From: Anaerolineales bacterium
GTDB taxonomy: Bacteria; Chloroflexota; Anaerolineae; Anaerolineales; UBA6663
Assembly (NCBI GenBank): GCA_020845955.1
Contig: JADLEU010000309.1
Span: 1 to 43,524, forward strand
DNA: 43,524 nucleotides
Direction: 5' to 3'
In this document: in pieces, positions 1 through 6,437 of the stretch
Numbering within the stretch: position 1 is the first letter of the stretch
How the letters are laid out: every line of letters begins with the position of its first letter
Program-made: the position numbers and the translations under genes
Notes under the pieces: generated by a model
Databases searched by the model: none
What the model was told of the DNA's origin: nothing
Seen by the model: only the letters and a program-made list of their open reading frames with translations

Positions 1-938
1 ATTGTGTTCTCTTTCCAGCCGTCCCCCTGTGATCCCTGGCTGGTGACGCCGCCCCCCTGAATGGCATAGACAACACCATGCTGATGGTTTGCCTGAAGCG
101 TGAACATGGGACCATGCTGACTACCATACTTATCCGCCCTATCAGTAGGCTGATAGGGCGGATAAGCAATAAATGTATCCTGTGCATCGCGACCGGAACC
201 CGTCCGTGTGCCAGTCGCGTCAGAGAGGCAATATGCTACCTCCGGCACAAAGGTCATGCGGTCGGTATCATCTGCCCAGCCACGGCTTCCAGTGCCGCCG
301 CCAAGGGTGCCGGCAACGTCTTGCCCCGGCGCTCTGCCCTTCGCAGGATTCCGGCGCAGGCCGTGGGTGAGAGATAGTATCTCTGCGGCACGTCCGTCTC
401 CAGCAACTCCCGTAGCAAAGGGTGGGAAGCAGGCGACGACAAACACCCTACGTCGTCGCTGAGGGGCCCAGTGCTCGGCATTGATAATCCGCCAAGCAAT
501 GTCCACTGCCCCGCATTCCGCCAGCGCATCGAGGGCTGCCCCGAAGTCCCTTCCCTCAGCGCTTGACTTGGCTCCGGGGACATTCTCCCAAAGAGCGATG
601 ACTGGAAGCCTTCCACCCGTTGCCTCCCGCATCTCCTGAATCACCCGCACCGCGTCAAAGAAGAGGCCGCTACGCTCCCCAATCAGTCCCGCCCGCTTGC
701 CTGCTACGCTCAAGTCCTGACACGGTGAGCCGAAGATCACGATCTCCGCGGGCGCAATGCGATCACCGCGTACTTTGGTGATGTCCGTCTCCCGCGGGGT
801 ATCGGGCCACCACTTTGCCAGCACCTTGCGGGCGTCGCGGTCAATCTCACATTGCCCGACGCACTCCATCCCCGCGAGATCAAGCCCGTGGTCGCCGCCG
901 CCGTGACCGCTGAAAAAGGACTGGTAGCGTAACTGCAT
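1..938 (-). CDS. C5-cytosine DNA methyltransferase (3' end beyond window)
   Basis: Transfers a methyl group from SAM to C5 of cytosine in DNA; in phages such orphan enzymes usually protect against restriction. The first 312 residues are visible and the gene runs off the left edge without a stop. Motif I-like FFSGHGGGDHGLDL lies at about 8-21. Motif IV GSPCQDLS (70-77) carries catalytic Cys73. Motif VI ENV is at 118-120 and motif VIII QRRRR at 160-164. Residues from about 180 on are Gly/Thr-rich and look like the target-recognition region of phage Dcm-type enzymes. The ATG at 938 follows a G-rich SD and lies 3 bp after the stop of the HTH gene 942-1235, so the pair is probably cotranscribed. 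The target sequence cannot be read. A perfect hairpin lies inside the coding region (129-166). Confidence 0.93.
   Translation of the reverse strand, partial: MQLRYQSFFSGHGGGDHGLDLAGMECVGQCEIDRDARKVLAKWWPDTPRETDITKVRGDRIAPAEIVIFGSPCQDLSVAGKRAGLIGERSGLFFDAVRVIQEMREATGGRLPVIALWENVPGAKSSAEGRDFGAALDALAECGAVDIAWRIINAEHWAPQRRRRVFVVACFPPFATGVAGDGRAAEILSLTHGLRRNPAKGRAPGQDVAGTLGGGTGSRGWADDTDRMTFVPEVAYCLSDATGTRTGSGRDAQDTFIAYPPYQPTDRADKYGSQHGPMFTLQANHQHGVVYAIQGGGVTSQGSQGDGWKENT
129..166. repeat. perfect 17-bp inverted repeat, 4-nt loop
   Basis: Arms 129-145 and 150-166 are exact reverse complements around the loop TAGG. The hairpin lies in the methyltransferase recognition region (about residues 258-270). 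No T-tract follows on either strand, so it does not look like a terminator. Confidence 0.85.
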
Positions 939-941
939 ATA

Positions 942-1235
942 TTACACCCCCCTACGCCGCGGCTGCCCAGGGACAACCCGCGCAGGCCGGGGCCGGTATT
1001 CCGCATCCGGCAACGAGGCCAGCCACATTCGCAGGTCGTCCAGCAAGATGTGGTGGTCTTTGCCGATCTGCTTGGCGCGCAGGTCGCCGGTGCGGATGGC
1101 GTCGCGGACCGTCCCAACGCCGATGCCCAGCAGCACCGCCGCCTCCTGTGGCGAGAGGGCCATGCGTTCGGCCAGCGGCACAACCGGCGGCAGTGAGCGC
1201 CGCGGGCGTTCTTCTTCTGACGATGGTGCCTGCAT
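942..1235 (-). CDS. Excisionase/MerR-like HTH DNA-binding protein
   Basis: A 97-aa protein with a winged-HTH core at about residues 26-72: the segment LSPQEAAVLLGIGVGTVRDA followed by a basic wing with LRAKQIGKDHHILLDDL. This is the pattern of small excisionase or helix-turn-helix-17 proteins that bind DNA as regulators or recombination directionality factors. The N-terminus is rich in Pro and Arg. The ATG at 1235 has the SD GTAGGGAG. The gene sits 3 bp before the methyltransferase and may control it. No integrase is visible, so an excisionase role is only possible. Confidence 0.8.
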   Translation of the reverse strand: MQAPSSEEERPRRSLPPVVPLAERMALSPQEAAVLLGIGVGTVRDAIRTGDLRAKQIGKDHHILLDDLRMWLASLPDAEYRPRPARVVPGQPRRRGV

Positions 1236-1245
1236 TTCTGTCTCC

Positions 1246-1500
1246 CTACGCCGCTACCGCGTCCGTGTCCGGCCCTTGGGCTACCAGTGCCAGCCGTGCC
1301 GCTGCTGCTGCCGCCGCCCCTGCCGGACGGGGCCGCAGGGGACGCCCCGGCAAATCATCCCGCCAGCGGAGCAAATGCCGTTCCGAAACCTGAAGGGCCA
1401 GTACCTTGCGCCGGTCGCCGCGCCGCTGGTATTCGGCCAGCATCTCCCGCAGATCAGCGAGTAGGTCTTCATGCACCGCATCAAACTGCCAGTTATTCAC
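1246..1500 (-). CDS. Small hypothetical protein with Ala/Arg-rich tail
   Basis: 84 aa, GTG start at 1500 preceded by GGAGGACAGGACAGA. The N-terminal half is charged and helical (HEDLLADLREMLAEYQRR); the C-terminus has a Pro/Arg stretch and seven alanines. No recognised family. It is tightly placed in the leftward operon, so it is probably expressed. Confidence 0.65.
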   Translation of the reverse strand: MNNWQFDAVHEDLLADLREMLAEYQRRGDRRKVLALQVSERHLLRWRDDLPGRPLRPRPAGAAAAAAARLALVAQGPDTDAVAA

Positions 1501-1536
1501 TCTGTCCTGTCCTCCCCTTTGCCCTATCCGTTGCCC

Positions 1537-1842
1537 TTAATCAAGCAGCGTCAGTTGTTGTTCCATCTGTGGCGCAGCCGCTCCCGCAGGGGGCGTCCAC
1601 CCTTCTGCGTGCAGCGCCACGATCTCCCCGTAGGTCACGTAGCCCTCCCACCGCTGGCCCCATGTCACCTTGCCGCGTACCATGCCCTTGACGCCAAGGC
1701 CGACCTTAATGGCGCAGAAGTCCGGTGCGGCGCAGCACTCGCAGAGTTGGAACATATAAAGCGTGTGGGCATCGGTCAGGCCGCCTTTGCGCCGGGCGAC
1801 TTCCGCAAGCTCCACCGTGGTAGTCATTACGACTTCAGCCAT
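1537..1842 (-). CDS. Hypothetical protein with CxCC cluster
   Basis: 101 aa. The central segment FQLCECCAAPDFCAIKVG has four close cysteines and may bind a metal. The C-terminal part, KGMVRGKVTWGQRWEGYVTYG, looks beta-rich. A G-rich SD (GGGGGAT) precedes the ATG at 1842; an in-frame ATG five codons later is an alternative start. Family not recognised. Confidence 0.65.
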   Translation of the reverse strand: MAEVVMTTTVELAEVARRKGGLTDAHTLYMFQLCECCAAPDFCAIKVGLGVKGMVRGKVTWGQRWEGYVTYGEIVALHAEGWTPPAGAAAPQMEQQLTLLD

Positions 1843-1927
1843 GCCCTATCCCCCGTCTCAGTCGTGAAGCCCCCGAGCGAGGCGTTGCAACTCTGGAAAA
1901 AGCCGGGCCCGTTGGCCGTCGAGAGGA

Positions 1928-2020
1928 CTATGCCCCGAAGCACCAGATGATTGCTGCGCCCAGCGCCCACCAGACGCCCAGCATGACCGCGATCTCAACA
2001 GCGTGTGCGAGCGTCATCAT
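1928..2020 (-). CDS. Tiny single-span membrane protein (30 aa)
   Basis: 30 aa: a short N-terminus, then a hydrophobic helix (VEIAVMLGVWWALGAAIIWC) covering most of the protein. ATG at 2020 overlaps the upstream stop as ATGA, with the SD AAGGTGG ahead. That coupling is the rule in this operon. Function unknown; small phage membrane proteins may serve in superinfection exclusion or lysis control, but nothing here shows it. Confidence 0.6.
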   Translation of the reverse strand: MMTLAHAVEIAVMLGVWWALGAAIIWCFGA

Positions 2021-2343
2021 GACTGCCCACCTTGCTGCACCACTGGCACGAGACTGTCCTCGTAGCAGTCCGCCTGAATGACGGCTTCCCATATCGGGCG
2101 CGCCCAGAACGGCTTGTGCTGTGGACCAATGTTGACCGCACCAATGACGGCCCCGGTCTCGCGCAAGCTCCAGACCGTTTGTTCTACCGCTGCACGCAGG
2201 CCCTCTTCACTGCCCTGAAACCGCGGCAAATGCCCCGCGATGGGGACTTGCGGCAGCATGTCCGGCAACGGCGGCAGCCCTGCGCCGTCTACCCCCTGCA
2301 TCACCGTTGCGCCGTACAACCGGCGTTTCCTCTTCCGGCTCAC
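2017..2343 (-). CDS. Hypothetical protein, basic N-terminus
   Basis: 108 aa, GTG start overlapping the upstream stop (GTGA). N-terminus MSRKRKRRLYG is strongly basic. The middle (LPQVPIAGHLPRFQG) is followed by a helical segment and a Trp-containing C-terminal domain. No recognised family. It is coupled on both sides, so it belongs to the operon. Confidence 0.7.
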   Translation of the reverse strand: MSRKRKRRLYGATVMQGVDGAGLPPLPDMLPQVPIAGHLPRFQGSEEGLRAAVEQTVWSLRETGAVIGAVNIGPQHKPFWARPIWEAVIQADCYEDSLVPVVQQGGQS

Positions 2344-2966
2344 GGCTGCCCCACCTCTTCTGCCTGCAATGCCCGCAGTCTGGCAAGCGTGGTGCGGGCG
2401 AGTCCGATCAAACAGTCAGGCGTATGACCGGGGCGATTGAGCGATCCATCCCATCGTTCCCATTGGTCACACTCTATGCATTGATGCAGGTACGCCTCGC
2501 CATCATCAGCCATGCGTCTGCTTTTGCTCCACAGCACGCCCAGCATGTCATCTGCCAAAGCAATCGCCGCGTCGCGCTCGACAAGGTCGATTCGCAACCG
2601 GCGGACTTCCGCGAGCAGATCAGGCACGTCGCTGCGGGCTTCCTCCATGAAGCGGGCGTCGGGATGATCAACCCCTACGATGAGCCAGGGGTTGTGTGAT
2701 TGCGGACGGATCAAGAATTCTTCTGCCTTATGCAGAATCCCGTCCACGTTGAATACCGGCTGTCCTTGTTGCATTCCCCATCGAGCGAACGTCATGACGA
2801 TCATGCCGCCCGACACGCTCAGAGAGTTGAGCCAAAGCTGATGGACACTGCCGTTGCCCCGCCACCCCCACGGCCCCGGCGTCGCCTGATTGCAGCGCGC
2901 CTGAATCGCCGCCAGCCGTTCATCACTCAGGGGTTTGCCTTCCGGCCCGTTCTGCGCGATACTCAT
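2340..2966 (-). CDS. Conserved phage protein of the ATPGPW / DVPDLLAEV type
   Basis: 208 aa. I recognise a pattern common in phage accessory proteins: an N-terminal LSDERLAAIQAR with ATPGPW, a middle VDHPDARFMEEARSDVPDLLAEVRRLR, and a C-terminal helical part with a CIECDQW segment. Molecular function is unknown. The start at 2966 is chosen from this conserved N-terminus and the AAAGG SD; the frame extends upstream but without homologous-looking sequence. The stop overlaps the next gene's GTG. Confidence 0.8.
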   Translation of the reverse strand: MSIAQNGPEGKPLSDERLAAIQARCNQATPGPWGWRGNGSVHQLWLNSLSVSGGMIVMTFARWGMQQGQPVFNVDGILHKAEEFLIRPQSHNPWLIVGVDHPDARFMEEARSDVPDLLAEVRRLRIDLVERDAAIALADDMLGVLWSKSRRMADDGEAYLHQCIECDQWERWDGSLNRPGHTPDCLIGLARTTLARLRALQAEEVGQP

Positions 2967-3066
2967 TGCGGTTGCCTTTCTTTTCCTTGTTCCTCTGTCC
3001 CGTCCCGCTCGGTTGCACGCTGGCCCGCCCTCGCCCAGGGGCGGGCCGCTGCTTTTCTGCGTGCGC

Positions 3067-3450
3067 TTACCGCCCGGTCCACAGGTACGCCGCGACTGCC
3101 GCCAGCACACCCCCGATCAGCAGCCCCCATGCCCATCGCGGCGGCGCACCGGCACCGGCACCGAAACCAATGGGGCGGCTGCCCTTCTCCGGCCCCAGCA
3201 ACCCGTCTGCGGCGTCAAAGATTGCGTCCTGCACCGGCGTCGGCAGCCGATGCCAATCCCTCTGGCACGCCTCGCCCCCGCAGATGACCCACCCCTGCTG
3301 GTGGATAGGCGCGAGGCAGAAGACGCACAGCCGCCGTCTGGCTGCCCGGAGTTTGGTCTGATTGCGGAGCCGTTCGGCCTCGCGCTCCCGTTCGTTCATC
3401 TGGCGGATGACGGCAACGGCCTCTCCCAGGATGCGGTCGGGCGTGGTCAT
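3067..3450 (-). CDS. Zinc-ribbon-like protein with C-terminal membrane helix
   Basis: 127 aa. An N-terminal charged helix (residues about 15-45) is followed by a Cys cluster CVFCLAPIHQQGWVICGGEAC, a probable four-Cys zinc site. The C-terminus is one hydrophobic helix (WGLLIGGVLAAVAAYLW) that would anchor it in the inner membrane. The ATG at 3450 overlaps the upstream stop (ATGA). Function unknown. Confidence 0.72.
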   Translation of the reverse strand: MTTPDRILGEAVAVIRQMNEREREAERLRNQTKLRAARRRLCVFCLAPIHQQGWVICGGEACQRDWHRLPTPVQDAIFDAADGLLGPEKGSRPIGFGAGAGAPPRWAWGLLIGGVLAAVAAYLWTGR

Positions 3451-3692
3451 GCCGTCACCGCCCGCTGGTACTCTGCCCGTACCCGCTCCATCAGCGCGAC
3501 GGGAATCATGCGGGCATGGGCGCGGCAGTCGCCGGAGCCGCACAACATCCGGCTACGGCCCTCTATCAGCCGCTCACACATGGGGCAGGCCCCCGCCTGT
3601 ACCGCCGCGAGCGCGCCCCGTAGCCAGTCAATCGCCATTGCGATGATAGTGGCGTCAGCCGTCAGTGTTGTTGTCGCTGTCCCGATGGTCAC
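3447..3692 (-). CDS. Small Cys-rich putative zinc protein
   Basis: 81 aa with GACPMCERLIEGRSRMLCGS then a further Cys (GDCRAH), consistent with a four-Cys zinc site. GTG start at 3692, chosen because GAGAGGA sits 6 bp upstream; an ATG at residue 19 is an alternative. Coupled to the next zinc-ribbon-like gene, so the two may act together. Confidence 0.7.
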   Translation of the reverse strand: MTIGTATTTLTADATIIAMAIDWLRGALAAVQAGACPMCERLIEGRSRMLCGSGDCRAHARMIPVALMERVRAEYQRAVTA

Positions 3693-3713
3693 TGCCTGTC
3701 CTCTCGTGCTATA

Positions 3714-3809
3714 TCATTCCCCACGGGGCCAGTTCCGATCACATCTCCTCTGCCGTCCGCCGCGGCTTCTGTCTAGAGAGTCAGGCGGATGTGTCTCAAT
3801 CCAGTCCAC
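3714..3809 (-). CDS. Possible 31-aa protein
   Basis: GTG start at 3809, just after the stop of the 99-aa gene, open for 31 codons (VDWIETHPPDSL, then a basic C-terminus). The SD is weak. It fills an otherwise empty gap of about 120 bp, but its codon use is not decisive. Confidence 0.3.
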   Translation of the reverse strand: MDWIETHPPDSLDRSRGGRQRRCDRNWPRGE

Positions 3810-3814
3810 TTGTC

Positions 3815-4114
3815 TTACAGGTCTTCGGTCACCAATGCCCGTTGAAGCTCCATCTCCCGGCATTCGTAGCCGATGGAGATACTTGCCATGATGATTGACT
3901 GCACCGTGGCCGCCAGATCAGGGCTGGTCGTCAACTGGTGCAGCGCGCTCAACGCGCAAGTCCCCAACGCGTCGCCCAACGGTTCCGGTAAGTCCGGCCC
4001 CGGCCCGAACAGGTATAGCGCGATGGCTTCCGCCCGTGCATCCTCTTTGGCATCAAGTCCGTGGCCCATCAGCAGCGCCGCCAGCCGTTCAGCAGCCGTC
4101 GTGGTTGTTGCCAT
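3815..4114 (-). CDS. Hypothetical helical protein
   Basis: 99 aa, Ala-rich and probably all-helical, with ERLAALLMGHGLDAKEDARAEA at the N-terminus and an acidic C-terminus (ALVTEDL). No family recognised. It lies two bases from its upstream neighbour in the leftward operon. Confidence 0.65.
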   Translation of the reverse strand: MATTTTAAERLAALLMGHGLDAKEDARAEAIALYLFGPGPDLPEPLGDALGTCALSALHQLTTSPDLAATVQSIIMASISIGYECREMELQRALVTEDL

Positions 4115-4116
4115 CC

Positions 4117-4413
4117 CTAGCCCATCCTTCCCAACCGCTCGCGCTCCCGGTCACGCCGGTCGGCCTCCCGGCCAGCGCGCCATTCCGTCTCCAGCCGTTC
4201 GTGCCAGTAACAGTTCACGCATAGTGCTTGTCCGCCCCAGCGGTACCGATGCAAGAACCCACGGTTGCAGCGGGGGCAATCGCCCTGTTGTGGGGCGTAC
4301 CGCTCGCTGGTGTCCGTCCAGTTGCCCACGCCGAAGGGCAGACTAAGGGTCGGGGCATCCAGCGGCGCATCTGGCCTGGGCTTGCCGGTGAGCATTTTGC
4401 CAGACTTACCCAC
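4117..4413 (-). CDS. Zinc-ribbon-like small protein
   Basis: 98 aa. CPRCNRGFLHRYRWGGQALCVNC forms a CxxC-x18-CxxC zinc-ribbon pattern, followed by a highly charged helix of Arg and Glu. Such proteins often bind nucleic acid or protein partners. Function unknown. Confidence 0.75.
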   Translation of the reverse strand: MGKSGKMLTGKPRPDAPLDAPTLSLPFGVGNWTDTSERYAPQQGDCPRCNRGFLHRYRWGGQALCVNCYWHERLETEWRAGREADRRDRERERLGRMG

Positions 4414-4430
4414 GGCTCACCTCCTGCATC

Positions 4431-4679
4431 TCAGTAGCTGTCGCGGTAGCCGGAGCCGTCGCCGGAGCCGTCGCCGTAGCCGTAGCCGTCGCCGTAGCCG
4501 TAGCCGTAGCCGTCGCCGTAGCCGTCGCCGTAGCCGTAGCCGTCGCCGGAGCCGTCGCCGTAGCCGTAGCCGTCGCCGTAGCCGTAGCCGTAGCCGTAGC
4601 CGTAGCCGGAGCCGGAGCCGGAGCCGGAGCCGTAGCCGGAGCCGTCTAGCGTAAAGATGAGCGTTGTTACCGGCTCCAC
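4431..4679 (-). CDS. Gly-Tyr/Gly-Asp/Gly-Ser dipeptide-repeat protein
   Basis: 82 aa. After MEPVTTLIFTLDGS the protein is almost only Gly-X dipeptides with X = Tyr, Ser or Asp (for example GYGYGYGYGDGYGYGDGSGD), ending in GYRDSY. It should be disordered or form a glycine-loop/tyrosine-rich assembly. It is encoded by a degenerate hexamer repeat (4443-4646), so other frames are also open. This frame is preferred because its GTG has a GAGG SD and overlaps the end of the upstream gene by 13 bp, as is usual in this operon, and because the N-terminus looks like a normal protein. Confidence 0.6.
   Translation of the reverse strand: MEPVTTLIFTLDGSGYGSGSGSGSGYGYGYGYGYGDGYGYGDGSGDGYGYGDGYGDGYGYGYGDGYGYGDGSGDGSGYRDSY
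4443..4646. repeat. Degenerate hexanucleotide repeat array
   Basis: About 200 bp made of GCCGTA, GCCGTC and GCCGGA units (plus strand). It codes for the Gly-X repeats of the 82-aa minus-strand protein. Length is probably unstable by slippage, but steps of one unit keep the reading frame. Confidence 0.9.
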
Positions 4680-4936
4680 TTGGCTGCCTCGGTGTCCAAC
4701 AGGCTAATGACGGCCCGTGCCGGGGCGCGCACCGTGCCGGCCGCGTCCAGTTTCGTCTTGCCGGTCGGCCCTTCCAGCGCCAGTTGCCCCAGTCCGCGCT
4801 CTGTCCCCCAATAGCGGATATTATGGGCATTCGTGATCACGCACCATTCGCCGTCATGATCGACTTGGCCCACATACACAAAGCCACGGTCAAGTACCAC
4901 GATGGCAAACCCCGTGAGTATTGATTTCTGTTCCAT
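4667..4936 (-). CDS. Hypothetical beta-rich protein
   Basis: 89 aa. The N-terminal half reads as beta strands (TGFAIVVLDRGFVYVGQVDH, then EWCVITNAHNIRYWG); the middle GLGQLALEGPTGKTKLDAAG and the rest look mixed. ATG at 4936 with the SD GGGAG four bases upstream; the upstream open frame lacks a good start. A frequent type of small phage protein whose function I cannot name. Confidence 0.72.
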   Translation of the reverse strand: MEQKSILTGFAIVVLDRGFVYVGQVDHDGEWCVITNAHNIRYWGTERGLGQLALEGPTGKTKLDAAGTVRAPARAVISLLDTEAAKWSR

Positions 4937-4988
4937 ACTTCTCCCGCCTCTCCTCTCTTCTCCGTGCTTGCTTCTTGGCACGCCGGTC

Positions 4989-5231
4989 CTAACTATGCCG
5001 CGCTCGCACCACGGCCTTGAGGCTGACGCCAAGCTGGGCGGCAATCTCCCGCCGGGGTAGCCCGTCCGCGGTCAGCGCACGGATTTGGGCGTACAGCGCC
5101 TCCCGTTCATCCGCCGCCCGCTGCCGCGGGTCTTTGTCCAGCACGCAGACCGCCAGCGGACAGATGAGACAGCTTGGAGAGTAGCGGCAGCCGTCATCGA
5201 GCGGCGGCAGCCTGTCGCGGTTGATGCCCAT
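4989..5231 (-). CDS. HTH protein with four-Cys N-terminal motif
   Basis: 80 aa. N-terminal LPPLDDGC then RYSPSCLICPLAVCVLDKD is a Cys cluster I recognise from small proteins of GC-rich phages and hosts. The C-terminal half is an HTH (LTADGLPRREIAAQLGVSLK) of sigma-70 region 4/resolvase type. Probably a DNA-binding regulator with a metal site. The start lies 1 bp after the upstream stop. Confidence 0.78.
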   Translation of the reverse strand: MGINRDRLPPLDDGCRYSPSCLICPLAVCVLDKDPRQRAADEREALYAQIRALTADGLPRREIAAQLGVSLKAVVRARHS

Positions 5232-5232
5232 C

Positions 5233-5451
5233 TCAGCGCGCTGCCTCCTCCGGCCCGTACAGGCGGCTGATGTGCTCGTTGACGCAGTAGGCGGTGCCGA
5301 CCGACGTGTAGCCGCGCTGATAGCCCAGCGCCCGGCACTCCATGTCCGCGCGGGTGTCTTGCACGATGAGGGTGATGAGGATGAGGATGAGGGTGCCCAT
5401 CACCACCACGAGGGCACCAATACCGAGAAGTATGCATATGCGGTCAGCCAT
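5233..5451 (-). CDS. Small membrane protein with extracytoplasmic Cys pair
   Basis: 72 aa. A long hydrophobic helix (ICILLGIGALVVVMGTLILI) near the N-terminus is followed by about 40 polar residues with two cysteines (MECRALGY and AYCVNEH) that could form a disulfide outside the membrane. The ATG lies 2 bp after the upstream stop. Function unknown. Confidence 0.7.
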   Translation of the reverse strand: MADRICILLGIGALVVVMGTLILILITLIVQDTRADMECRALGYQRGYTSVGTAYCVNEHISRLYGPEEAAR

Positions 5452-5453
5452 CG

Positions 5454-5675
5454 CTACGCCCGCCCCTGCGCTGCCGCCAGTTGTTCGGCATACCACGCCT
5501 CCAGATCAGCGCGCCGGATACGGATGGTCTGATGGGTGATCCGTGCCGCAGGCAACTTGCCGTCCCGTATCCAGCGTTGCACCGTGGCCGTACAGACCTT
5601 GAGCACCGCCGCCGTCTCCCGGATGGTGAGCACCTCCCCATCCGCCCCTGTGCCTGCCGCCTGCATTGTGGTCAC
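5454..5675 (-). CDS. Excisionase-family HTH protein
   Basis: 73 aa. LTIRETAAVLKVCTATVQRW followed by a wing GKLPAARITHQTIRIRRADL and EAWYAEQ is the classic excisionase/MerR winged-HTH signature. GTG start at 5675 is chosen because GAAAGGA precedes it at good spacing; an in-frame GTG at 5705 is an alternative. Likely an early regulator or recombination directionality factor. Confidence 0.85.
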   Translation of the reverse strand: MTTMQAAGTGADGEVLTIRETAAVLKVCTATVQRWIRDGKLPAARITHQTIRIRRADLEAWYAEQLAAAQGRA

Positions 5676-5743
5676 TCTGCGCCGTCCTTTCTTTCTCTGC
5701 CCCACTGCCGCTGCCCGGCGTCCTTCTTCTTCTTGCCTGTGTG

Positions 5744-6049
5744 TTAGGCCGCCCCCGCCATGATCAGCTTGATTTCCTCTTCCAGCATGGCGACCACCTG
5801 CTCACGGCTGCGCCGCCAGAACGGGGGCTCCACGTCCAGCAGGACAAACCAGCGGTCAGTGCCGGCGTACTCGTAGCTGTAGCCGTAGGCATAACTGTGG
5901 CCGTGGTACCACGGCTGCGCCCGCGTCTGCCGCGGACCTGCCGCGGCCAGCCACGGGAAGGCCGCAGCGACCGGGGCGGGGAGCGGCGTGCCGGGCGGAG
6001 CGAGGCGTTCCAACAGTGCGCTCAGCCGTTCGGCGTCGTCGTGGGTCAT
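5744..6049 (-). CDS. Hypothetical protein with Tyr/Gly/His segment
   Basis: 101 aa; ATG at 6049 overlaps the Cro-like gene's stop (ATGA). An N-terminal helix (ERLSALLERLAPPGTPLP) leads to an unusual aromatic stretch WYHGHSYAYGYSYEYAG and a C-terminal helix. The aromatic stretch resembles, at low level, the Gly-Tyr protein 4431-4679. No family recognised. Confidence 0.65.
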   Translation of the reverse strand: MTHDDAERLSALLERLAPPGTPLPAPVAAAFPWLAAAGPRQTRAQPWYHGHSYAYGYSYEYAGTDRWFVLLDVEPPFWRRSREQVVAMLEEEIKLIMAGAA

Positions 6050-6312
6050 GATTGACTGGCCTCCGGCGGCTGCGGCGGCTGCTGCGACTCCGCCATGTCT
6101 TCCCAAATGTAGTGGACGGGGACGCCAAGCGCCTGGGCGATGGCCTCACGCTGGCCTGGTCGCCACGGATAGCGGGGCCGACCGGCAAAACGGTTCGTCA
6201 GTTGCGCCGCCGTCATGCCCGACCGTTCCGCCAACCAGCCGAGTTTGCGGCCTTGCACCTCGCACAGTTCGTCCACAATCTCTTTCGGGGTTTTCCTTTT
6301 GGTGGCTGGCAT
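6046..6312 (-). CDS. Cro/XRE-like HTH regulator
   Basis: 88 aa, first gene of the leftward early operon. A five-helix XRE-type domain spans about residues 5-72: LGWLAERSGMTAAQLTNRFA is the HTH and REAIAQALGVPVHYIWED the closing helices. The start has the SD AAGGATAACGG. Its divergent position opposite the longer XRE protein (6438-6929) suggests a cI/Cro-like pair competing for the operators between them. That role is inference from layout. Confidence 0.82.
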   Translation of the reverse strand: MPATKRKTPKEIVDELCEVQGRKLGWLAERSGMTAAQLTNRFAGRPRYPWRPGQREAIAQALGVPVHYIWEDMAESQQPPQPPEASQS

Positions 6313-6326
6313 CCGTTATCCTTCTT

Positions 6327-6385
6327 ACGTAGTCCGTATTTCCGATCACGTCAGCAGTAATCTAGCATACGTCTCACCCAAACGT
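6327..6385. promoter_or_regulatory. Candidate operator array in divergent switch region
   Basis: Four ACGT cores begin at 6327, 6348, 6369 and 6382, that is 21, 21 and 13 bp apart. Three continue as ACGTC. The 21-bp spacing puts cores on the same DNA face. They overlap the leftward promoter. Confidence 0.45.
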
Positions 6386-6388
6386 CAA
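6359..6388 (-). promoter_or_regulatory. Leftward early promoter
   Basis: On the minus strand, TTGACG (6388-6383), an 18-bp spacer, and TAGATT (6364-6359). It would start RNA near 6352, about 40 nt ahead of the Cro-like gene. Confidence 0.5.
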
Positions 6389-6395
6389 GAGGTTT

Positions 6396-6404
6396 TGCTA
6401 CAAT
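6396..6404 (+). promoter_or_regulatory. Extended -10 promoter for the repressor gene
   Basis: TGCTACAAT is an extended -10 with TACAAT at 6399-6404. No good -35 lies upstream, so it may need an activator or autoregulation. RNA would start near 6411, ahead of the GGGGAGG SD of the gene at 6438. Confidence 0.5.
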
Positions 6405-6437
6405 AGGAGAGGCAATCTGGTGGGGAGGGGGACAGGT

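Noticed and set aside
254-616. 120-aa minus-strand open frame
   Set aside because: It overlaps the DNA methyltransferase in another frame; the methyltransferase frame carries all family motifs.
1850-1930. Minus-strand frame ending in a Leu/Arg-rich peptide between the 30-aa membrane protein and the 101-aa gene
   Set aside because: The last codons look protein-like, but no ATG or GTG start exists in frame.
4265-4830. Arg-Ser or Leu-Arg repeat proteins in other frames of the hexamer array
   Set aside because: They arise because the repeat has no stop in several frames; neither has an SD or coupling that fits the operon.
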